Origin: Prevotella sp.
GTDB taxonomy: Bacteria > Bacteroidota > Bacteroidia > Bacteroidales > Bacteroidaceae
Assembly (NCBI GenBank): GCA_003447235.1
Contig: DLZV01000015.1
Location: 40,228 to 79,229, forward strand
Length of the DNA: 39,002 bases
Reading direction: 5' to 3'
The notes below the pieces were generated by a model, which was not told the DNA's origin, searched no databases, and saw nothing but the letters and a program-made list of their open reading frames with translations. A program made the translations under genes and the position numbers. Shown here piece by piece: positions 33,461 through 39,002 of this stretch (its first letter is position 1; the number at the start of each line of letters is the position of its first letter).

Positions 33461-35083
33461 ATGGAAGAGCAGGAACTCATCAAAAAAGAGGAAGAGGTTC
33501 GCCAGCGCGCCTTCAACGAAGCGCTGCTGAAAGTGCAGGAGGAGAAGGACAGGCGCGAGAAAATGGAGGCCAAGAACAAGAAGGAACTCAAAGAACTCGA
33601 CACCGCCTTCAACAGGTCGGCAAAAGCGCTCGACCACGATCTGCGCGCATTCGAAGAGGAGCAAGCCGCGGAAGCATCCATCAGGCACAAGGAGTTTGCA
33701 AAGCAGAAAGCCCAACTTGACGAACAGCAGAAAGCCGAACTTGCGGGCAAAGGCGTGGACGTTTCCCTGCTTGCACAATATCGCAAGGCGCTGGAGGGGC
33801 TAAGGGCTTTGTTGGAGAAAATTGAGGCTGAGCGCCCCGACGTGATCAGATATCGCTATGCAGAGCAAAATCCGTTTGCCAAGGAGCCCGAAATCAAAAA
33901 GAGCATCAAGGACACAGAGCAGCAACTCGCCATGATGCGACAGCGCTATGAGGACAAGCGGACGCGAATGGAGAGGAAGCGACAGGAACTGGAAGAGCGC
34001 CAGAAGGCGGTTGGCAAGAATCTCACCCACAGGCGAGAGGGGCTGAAGCAGTATCATCAGATCGTGGAGAATGAGCATCTCGTGCCAGATGGGTTTCTCT
34101 CCGACGACAAGGCCACAACGAACAGCCTGGACTGCCAGCAACTGTTGAGCCAGCTGCGCGGCACGGTGAACCAGAAGCGCGAATCGATAGACAAGCTGAA
34201 GGACGCGGTGGTCGGGTTCAACCGCAATTTCAAGCCGCAGAATGCTTTCCATTTCAACACCATGCCCGTGACGGACCACGACTATCTGCAGATAGCCGCG
34301 GACCTGCAGGACTTCATGGACAACAACAAGATAGAGGAGTTTCGCCGTCGTACCAGCGAACACTACAAGGACATCCTGGGGCGCATCTCGACAGAGATTG
34401 GCGCGCTGATGAAACGCCGATCGGACGTGGACCGTGTGATACAAGACATCAATCGCGACTTTGTGGAGAAAAACTTTGCCGGAGTCATCAAAAGCATTGA
34501 GCTCAGGGCCAACGAGTCGTCCGACAAACTGATGCGGCTGCTCATGTCCATCCACGACTATACGGTCGAGAACGAATTCTCCATCGGCGAGCTCAACCTC
34601 TTCTCGGGGGACAATCGCGACGAGGTGAACCGCAAGGTGGTGGACTATCTGAAGAGCCTCGCCCATCAGTTGCTGAACGAGCCCAACCGTCCAAAAGTCT
34701 CTCTTGGCGACGCCTTCCGCCTGCAGTTCCGCGTCAAGGAGAACGACAACGACACCCTCTGGGTGGAGCGTATCAACAATGTGGGATCTGATGGTACGGA
34801 CATTCTGGCGAAAGCGATGGTGAACATCATGCTCATCAATGTGTTCAAGAAGAAAGCGGCCAAAAAGAGCGGCGACTTCATCGTACATTGCATGATGGAC
34901 GAGATAGGACGACTGCACCCCAACAATATCAAAGGCATCTTGCAATTCGCCAATTCGCGAAACATCTATCTCATCAACAGTTCCCCCACGTCGTACAACC
35001 CCTACGACTACCGCTACACGTATCTGCTGAGCAAACAGGGTGTGAAAACGAGGGTGGAGAAACTGCTTAAACGACTCAATTAA
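33461..35083 (+). CDS. jetC: JetC C-terminal part (SMC-like ATPase, second frame)
   Basis: This 540-residue frame, open from 33395 and with its first ATG at 33461, continues the coiled coil (VEEDQIPVKRQNLENNLHKL just upstream of the ATG) and then gives the second half of the ATPase head. The ABC-like signature is NVGSDGTDILAKAM (441-454) and Walker B is VHCMMDEIGR (Asp480, Glu481), followed by YLINSSPTSYNP. Together the two frames span 1217 codons, the usual size of such a subunit. It ends 9 nt before the jetD ATG. Whether any fused JetC is made depends on frame restoration. Confidence 0.88.
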   Translation: MEEQELIKKEEEVRQRAFNEALLKVQEEKDRREKMEAKNKKELKELDTAFNRSAKALDHDLRAFEEEQAAEASIRHKEFAKQKAQLDEQQKAELAGKGVDVSLLAQYRKALEGLRALLEKIEAERPDVIRYRYAEQNPFAKEPEIKKSIKDTEQQLAMMRQRYEDKRTRMERKRQELEERQKAVGKNLTHRREGLKQYHQIVENEHLVPDGFLSDDKATTNSLDCQQLLSQLRGTVNQKRESIDKLKDAVVGFNRNFKPQNAFHFNTMPVTDHDYLQIAADLQDFMDNNKIEEFRRRTSEHYKDILGRISTEIGALMKRRSDVDRVIQDINRDFVEKNFAGVIKSIELRANESSDKLMRLLMSIHDYTVENEFSIGELNLFSGDNRDEVNRKVVDYLKSLAHQLLNEPNRPKVSLGDAFRLQFRVKENDNDTLWVERINNVGSDGTDILAKAMVNIMLINVFKKKAAKKSGDFIVHCMMDEIGRLHPNNIKGILQFANSRNIYLINSSPTSYNPYDYRYTYLLSKQGVKTRVEKLLKRLN

Positions 35084-35092
35084 GTGTCACTT

Positions 35093-35926
35093 ATGGCAAT
35101 AAGCGCATCTATAAAAGCCTTGTTGAAAGGCGAGCAAGTAGCTGGTTCGAGAATGAGCAGCCAACTGACTGACGAACTGATGGCAGAGGGATTGCTATCC
35201 GTAGTGGCCCGTGGATCAAGAAAATCGTACCGGGCGCGCGACACGGAGGCTTTGAGGAGATACCTCATCGACAAGGACGAAAGCTACCGTGTGCTGGAAA
35301 TCGACGTCTCCGACTCGCGTGCCTCGATGGCGAGAGATACGGGCAACTCCAAACTGGCAGCCGTCCGATCATGTCCGGGATTTCCCATAAACAGTTATGA
35401 ACCTATTGCGTGTCGGCTGAACGGATTGCCATGGATGGTGGATCCTCAAGAAGGCAGTTTCCTGTATGTTGCGGACTGGAAGACATTCGTAATTCCAGAG
35501 GATGTCATTGTGGTGGGAATCGAAAATATGGAAAACTTCCGAAAGATTCGCCGACAGCGAGCCCTTTTCTCTTCCGAGCTGGGTCTCCATCGTCTTCTGT
35601 TCGTTTCCCGCTATCCACAATCCACAGACCTCCGTTCCTGGTTGTGCTCCATACCAAACCACTACATACATTTCGGAGATTTCGATCTGGCCGGCATAAG
35701 CATTTTCCTCACGGAATTCCATGCCCACTTAGGAGAGCGCAGCTCATTCCTTATCCCAAAGGATATAGAACAGAGATTGGCAAATAATGGCACAGAGCAA
35801 AGGTACAATGCGCAATACCAAAAATTCAAAAACCTAGCAACCCATATTCCTGCTCTTCAAAACCTCATTGATGCTATAAACAAATATCGTAGAGGATATG
35901 ACCAGGAGGGATATATTAGCATTTGA
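35093..35926 (+). CDS. jetD: Wadjet-type JetD (TOPRIM nuclease subunit)
   Basis: The ATG at 35093 gives 277 residues; a GTG at 35084, directly after the jetC stop, is an alternative. The N-terminal ~100 residues carry a winged-helix-like region (SSQLTDELMAEGLLSVVARG). The TOPRIM core is visible as VVGIENMENF (catalytic Glu) and HFGDFDLAGISIF (DxD), the metal-binding residues of the topoisomerase VI-like nuclease that cuts the extruded plasmid. The protein is shorter than the roughly 400-residue JetD I remember for type I systems, so it belongs to another subtype. The C-terminus is basic with no extra domain. Confidence 0.85.
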   Translation: MAISASIKALLKGEQVAGSRMSSQLTDELMAEGLLSVVARGSRKSYRARDTEALRRYLIDKDESYRVLEIDVSDSRASMARDTGNSKLAAVRSCPGFPINSYEPIACRLNGLPWMVDPQEGSFLYVADWKTFVIPEDVIVVGIENMENFRKIRRQRALFSSELGLHRLLFVSRYPQSTDLRSWLCSIPNHYIHFGDFDLAGISIFLTEFHAHLGERSSFLIPKDIEQRLANNGTEQRYNAQYQKFKNLATHIPALQNLIDAINKYRRGYDQEGYISI

Positions 35927-36000
35927 CACTATGCTGCCAATCAACACCTTTACAGGAACAGACTCCTTCACGAACCCTTGCGAAGTATTGTCCGTGTTGT

Positions 36001-36074
36001 AGTCTTAAAGTTATAACGTTTAACGTTTTTGTTTTGGCTTCTTTGCTTTGACGTTTTCGAAAACGCATACGCCT
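36001..36074 (+). repeat. Dispersed repeat, copy D (internally deleted)
   Basis: AGTCTTAAAGTTATAACGTTTAACGTTTTTGTTTTGGCTTC matches the left part of copies B and C, but after TTTGACGTTTTCGA it jumps to AAACGCATACGCCT, the extreme right end of copies A and B. About 125 bp of the middle is missing, as expected from recombination between the internal ACGTTT words. Confidence 0.8.
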
Positions 36075-36140
36075 GTACCTGGGAAGAAAGTTTTATCTTG
36101 AACTTGCGCTGCCGCAGTGGCCCACACGGAATAGTGAACT

Positions 36141-36186
36141 GCGCAAAAACACCAAACAAAATGCCACAAAAATACCAAACACCTTG
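36141..36186. repeat. Third site with 23-bp tandem units (two units)
   Basis: GCGCAAAAACACCAAACAAAATG (36141-36163) is followed directly by CCACAAAAATACCAAACACCTTG (36164-36186). Length and the CCRCAAAA core agree with the arrays at 17619 and 19349. Confidence 0.6.
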
Positions 36187-36211
36187 CAGAATCCACAAGA
36201 AACCAGTATCT

Positions 36212-36412
36212 ATGCAGCATCATTATATAGCAAACAATATGGAATATCTCAAAAGGGCTACCGATGAGCATTTGAGCTTATTACGTGAACCCGACTTGCT
36301 GATGGTTATCACAGGCAGAGAAATGGCACACTCGTCCGGATGGTATCAAAATCATTCCGCTGGCTTGCTTGAAGGACTAACATGTGATGCAGTTAACCCC
36401 CAACTTATCTAA
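36212..36412 (+). CDS. Possible small protein, 66 residues
   Basis: From the ATG at 36212 (or 36239) a short frame encodes MEYLKRATDEHLSLLREPDL and LLMVITGREMAHSSGWYQNH before its stop. Codon use looks natural, but no family is recognised, no promoter is seen, and the upstream extension of the frame runs through repeat D and is not coding. It may be a fragment of a larger gene lost by rearrangement. Confidence 0.3.
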   Translation: MQHHYIANNMEYLKRATDEHLSLLREPDLLMVITGREMAHSSGWYQNHSAGLLEGLTCDAVNPQLI

Positions 36413-36418
36413 CCATAT

Positions 36419-36694
36419 CTACATCTTATCTAAACTTAACTGTCGGACAAAAAGCTTTGATAAGCGAACCATACTTTTCATTTCTTTGTTGCTCATAAAA
36501 CGAGCTTTTTCCGAAATGCGATGGAATTTTCCGTCTTTACCCATATTCCATTCTTGCACATGAACAGTACCAATCTTGAATGATCTGCCATTAGATTCGT
36601 TCGTATGATTGTGACTCCAGTCAAAATCAACACATACCTTGTGGTTGACAAACTTACGCATAATGCTTTTTGGCAAATATGAACGGCGAATCAT
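36419..36694 (-). CDS. Small basic protein of unknown function
   Basis: I do not recognise this 91-residue, strongly basic protein. It has a beta-rich middle (NGRSFKIGTVHVQEWNMGK) and a helical C-terminus (MSNKEMKSMVRLSKLFVRQL). No signal peptide or membrane segment is visible. The gene is on the minus strand and convergent with the possible small frame at 36212; upstream of it lies only an AT-rich region without a clear -7 box on this strand. Moderate confidence that it is a gene. Confidence 0.55.
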   Translation of the reverse strand: MIRRSYLPKSIMRKFVNHKVCVDFDWSHNHTNESNGRSFKIGTVHVQEWNMGKDGKFHRISEKARFMSNKEMKSMVRLSKLFVRQLSLDKM

Positions 36695-36752
36695 ACAGAT
36701 TGAAAGAAACTAAGAAATTTAATAAGAAAATTAAATAATTTCGCAAATTATA

Positions 36753-36784
36753 TTTGGCTGTTTAATAATTTATGAATACCTTTG
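36753..36784 (+). promoter_or_regulatory. Strong Bacteroidetes promoter for the zinc-ribbon module
   Basis: TTTG at 36753-36756 and TACCTTTG at 36777-36784 are 20 nt apart, a full match to the Bacteroidetes -33/-7 consensus. It is the best promoter in the window and points at the gene at 36872. Confidence 0.8.
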
Positions 36785-36799
36785 TAAACGGTTTGAAGT

Positions 36800-36859
36800 A
36801 GTACACTTCGTAATTAGAAAGTGGTACACTTTTAAATTAGCCTATACGTTTCAAATTAG
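36800..36859 (+). repeat. Three 18-bp direct repeats in the leader of the zinc-ribbon gene
   Basis: AGTACACTTCGTAATTAG (36800-36817), GGTACACTTTTAAATTAG (36823-36840) and CTATACGTTTCAAATTAG (36842-36859) lie between the -7 box and the ATG. Copies sharing TACACTT and AATTAG at 23- and 19-bp spacing look like operator sites or leader RNA elements. Confidence 0.6.
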
Positions 36860-36871
36860 ACTTTCAACACG

Positions 36872-37147
36872 ATGGCCACATTAAGAGGTTACAAATGCAC
36901 AAAGTGCGGATATGGAATTATAGCAGACGCAAAGGGCTACGAAGCCTTGATGTTTGGTACTAAATACTACTTCTTTTGTTTACACTGCAAGGAAATAGTA
37001 AAAGTTCCATTGCAAGAACAATATCCAGAATGTCCAATATGTGGGCGAATGGATGGACTTCGCACATGGAATCCGGTAGAAGGACATTGTCCCAAATGTG
37101 GCCATTCAAAATTGACAGAAACAGGAGAAATAATAATGGCAGACTAA
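36872..37147 (+). CDS. Zinc-ribbon protein with four CxxC motifs
   Basis: The 91-residue protein has CxxC pairs at residues 9/12, 36/39, 54/57 and 73/76, enough for two zinc ribbons, separated by a beta-strand-rich stretch (YEALMFGTKYYFFCLHC). There is no enzyme motif. Such proteins bind nucleic acid or act as small adaptors. It is the first gene after the strong promoter at 36753 and is followed after 21 nt by the A1S_2505-like gene, so it heads a three-gene operon. Confidence 0.8.
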   Translation: MATLRGYKCTKCGYGIIADAKGYEALMFGTKYYFFCLHCKEIVKVPLQEQYPECPICGRMDGLRTWNPVEGHCPKCGHSKLTETGEIIMAD

Positions 37148-37168
37148 CAACCATTAAATGTAAAAAGC

Positions 37169-38308
37169 ATGAAACCTAGAGATTTTTCGGCAACTCCCAA
37201 TAATATCACAGAGTTGTCGCGTTGCGAAATATTTGTGTTTGGTAGTAACCTTAAAGGCTGTCATGCTGGTGGCGCAGCACGTATCGCCATGGAAAAGTTC
37301 GGCGCAGAATGGGGTGTTGGTGTTGGCCCCACGGGTAGGTGTTATGCTATTCCAACCATGCAAGGTGGTGTGGAAACTATTGCACCTTACGTAAATAAGT
37401 TTCTCGAATACGCCAAAACACATCCGAATAACAGATTTTTGGTTACACGCATAGGTTGTGGCATTGCAGGATTTGATGATATGGAAATTGCACCGTTGTT
37501 TGAGGAAGCCGTGAACATTTCGAATATTGCACTACCAAAAACATGGTGGGATATTATTGGCAAAGAATGTAGTGTATGGCGTACAAGTCCATCATATCCA
37601 AAGTTTCCAAAAGTATGGACACTAAAAACTCTAAATAAGTACACTGCTCTACATAAATACGAAATAGGAGCTGGTATCAATACTTTCTTACCCGACCTGA
37701 AAGTCCGTTATGTAAAGGGACGTGGCGAGTTTGGCTATGCCAAATTTGGCGATTTCTTCTTTAATAGAGACCAAATGTATGTATGGGAAACAGACGACAA
37801 ATATGCCGAAGAGCATAACGAAGCAGTTGTTAGCGAAGTTTTCCATGACGAATGCAAAGGCAGGGGATATGTATGTCAAAGGATTTATGCCGGTGTTGAA
37901 ACCAATTTTCGAGACACCAACGGTGAGATAATATACACAGGCGACGTCATTGAAGTACAAGAGAGAAATGACAATACGCCATATTATCTGGCTTTAGGAG
38001 CTATGGCTGATGCTGATGGGAGCGGATTCTATGGCTTTATCCTCGACAATCATAGTTGGCGATTGGATGATTGCCTCAGACAACAGGTTCGTATTACGCG
38101 ATTTGGCACAGTATATTATCAAATTGGCAAAAACGAAGTGGCGAGAGACGTCAATGAGCGTGTTATGGACTTCAATCTCGCAAGAGAATCAACGGAAGAT
38201 CATAAGGTAAGAGTGCTTATGACAAGATATACCCCAAACTTTGACCAGGAAAGATGGAAATATCAAGGATTGGAGATATTGGGCATAGAAGAATTTGATT
38301 GGAGATGA
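37169..38308 (+). CDS. A1S_2505-like (phage-associated) N-terminus fused to a YopX-like C-terminus
   Basis: The 379-residue protein starts with a macro-like fold: CEIFVFGSNLKGCHAGGAAR (19-38), GPTGRCYAIPTM, and FLVTRIGCGIAGFDDMEIAP (about 90-109). This matches the A1S_2505 family of phage non-structural proteins, probably binders of ADP-ribose-like or nucleotide ligands. A linker leads to a second domain with FRDTNGEIIYTGDVIEVQER (about 250-270) and GFILDNHSWRLDDC, as in YopX-family phage proteins. Both parts are frequent in phages and mobile elements. The gene is 21 nt after the zinc-ribbon gene; its end lies 16 nt before the ATG of the nuclease-like gene. Function is not known for either family. 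Confidence 0.75.
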   Translation: MKPRDFSATPNNITELSRCEIFVFGSNLKGCHAGGAARIAMEKFGAEWGVGVGPTGRCYAIPTMQGGVETIAPYVNKFLEYAKTHPNNRFLVTRIGCGIAGFDDMEIAPLFEEAVNISNIALPKTWWDIIGKECSVWRTSPSYPKFPKVWTLKTLNKYTALHKYEIGAGINTFLPDLKVRYVKGRGEFGYAKFGDFFFNRDQMYVWETDDKYAEEHNEAVVSEVFHDECKGRGYVCQRIYAGVETNFRDTNGEIIYTGDVIEVQERNDNTPYYLALGAMADADGSGFYGFILDNHSWRLDDCLRQQVRITRFGTVYYQIGKNEVARDVNERVMDFNLARESTEDHKVRVLMTRYTPNFDQERWKYQGLEILGIEEFDWR

Positions 38309-38324
38309 CAAAATAACTAATGAT

Positions 38325-38897
38325 ATGGCAAATAAACATGGACAAAGCGCACGACTTGGAGCTATTGGAGAAAGCTACGTGCAGATGAGACTCATGCAGA
38401 AAGGATGGGACGCATTTAATGCTAATAGCACTTACAACAATTATAAATTAGTGGACATTATATGTCTAAAACCCGAAGACGCAAAGATGTGGAAGCCACG
38501 TACTGCATTAATTCAGGTAAAGACAACAAAGTTACAATCATTTCCTTTAGGATTTACAATAGACGAATGCTTAAACATTGATTTTCTTAAGGAACATGTC
38601 ATCGGCCCGTGGGTTTTTATCGCCATAGATTCAGAGAATGACATATCAACATTCAGATGCTACGTACTCACTCGTAATCAGGTGATAGAACTGGCTCACA
38701 AAGCCCACTATTGGTACAAGAACATGTGGAAGAGAGAGAAAGACATAAAGGGCACTTCGGTAGCCGCCTTAAACGAAGAGTGGCTGTATGGCGAAATAAA
38801 GAAGTGCGAAGGTATGACACCCAAACATCCTGCATTTGTAAACCCACTGAAGGGAGCACAAACAAAAGAAGCATGGGAAAACATTTGGACTGAATAA
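38325..38897 (+). CDS. PD-(D/E)xK-like nuclease (predicted)
   Basis: The ATG at 38325 gives 190 residues; a TTG at 38295 would overlap the previous gene. The N-terminus carries the nuclease fold signature GAIGESYVQMRLMQKGWDAF (Glu16), VDIICL (Asp44) and LIQVKTT (Gln64-x-Lys66), the metal-binding set of PD-(D/E)xK-like enzymes with Gln in place of the usual Asp/Glu. The rest holds a predicted beta-rich part (GPWVFIAIDSENDISTFRCY) and a helical C-terminus. DNA cleavage or a role in a mobile element is inferred from the fold only. Third gene of the zinc-ribbon operon. Confidence 0.75.
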   Translation: MANKHGQSARLGAIGESYVQMRLMQKGWDAFNANSTYNNYKLVDIICLKPEDAKMWKPRTALIQVKTTKLQSFPLGFTIDECLNIDFLKEHVIGPWVFIAIDSENDISTFRCYVLTRNQVIELAHKAHYWYKNMWKREKDIKGTSVAALNEEWLYGEIKKCEGMTPKHPAFVNPLKGAQTKEAWENIWTE

Positions 38898-38929
38898 TAA
38901 CCGACCAAAGTTTTCCACCCCCAATCGAG

Positions 38930-39002
38930 ATCGAGTAGGAGGTAAACACTAATCATAGGTGTTTATCTCCTACTTTCGTATTTACCGACCTCTCACACCA
39001 CC
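38930..39002 (-). ncRNA. Probable 3' end of a group II intron (end of domain V, domain VI)
   Basis: On the minus strand the window edge reads GGTGGTGTGAGAGG, the sequence that follows ACGTACGGT in domain V of many bacterial group II introns. A 16-bp stem follows (AGTAGGAGATAAACAC / GTGTTTACCTCCTACT, 38974-38959 with 38949-38934, one mismatch, 9-nt loop), placed where domain VI belongs, then CGAT, giving a possible AT 3' splice site at 38931-38930. The intron body and any maturase gene would lie to the right of the window. A bidirectional terminator hairpin for the operon ending at 38897 is the alternative. Confidence 0.6.

Noticed and set aside
36029..36211. 5' part of a longer plus-strand frame starting at 36029
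   Set aside because: It runs through dispersed repeat D and the 23-bp units, so it is chance reading.

Overview
The window looks like a Bacteroidales chromosome, most likely Prevotella or a close relative. The evidence is a TonB-dependent receptor paired with an SDDD-type surface lipoprotein, the surE-lpxB // parA-parB-DUF5683-relA/spoT gene order, UpxY-type antiterminators, and promoters matching the Bacteroidetes TAnnTTTG(C) -7 element instead of sigma70 sites. No species-level marker gene is present, so the genus is an inference.

Positions 1-17190 are mostly core genome. They hold an 11-bp tandem repeat at the left edge, a decayed IS982-family transposase (minus), a TonB receptor/lipoprotein pair (minus), surE-lpxB (minus) divergent from parA-parB-DUF5683-relA/spoT (plus), an SDR oxidoreductase and a NusG-like UpxY gene (minus), and a CapD/PglF-like nucleotide-sugar dehydratase (plus) that ends in a clear terminator.

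Positions 17190-36190 form a mosaic defence island. Four direct copies of one dispersed repeat, marked by AACGTTATAACGTTTAACGTT, lie at about 17775, 19050, 29315 and 36001 and separate three cassettes. The first holds broken dinD and cytosine-methyltransferase pieces. The second holds an unknown 131-aa gene and then a long operon of UpxY-like antiterminator, reverse transcriptase, 1642-aa sacsin/Hsp90-type GHKL ATPase and UPF1-like SF1 helicase. The third is a Wadjet-type jetABCD SMC system whose jetC is frameshifted. Three short arrays of 23-bp tandem units accompany the repeats. Base composition changes from cassette to cassette, which suggests independent acquisition.

The reverse transcriptase-GHKL-helicase operon is the best candidate for an undescribed system: I cannot match this combination to a named defence system. 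Its helicase appears to have lost a C-terminal tail, possibly the start of a PIN nuclease, at the next repeat copy. The reverse transcriptase seems to need a -1 shift on an A6 run to use its natural start.

Positions 36190-39002 carry accessory genes: a small unknown minus-strand gene, then a plus-strand run with a strong promoter encoding a four-CxxC zinc-ribbon protein, an A1S_2505-like/YopX-like fusion and a PD-(D/E)xK-like nuclease. The window ends inside what looks like the 3' end (domains V/VI) of a minus-strand group II intron.
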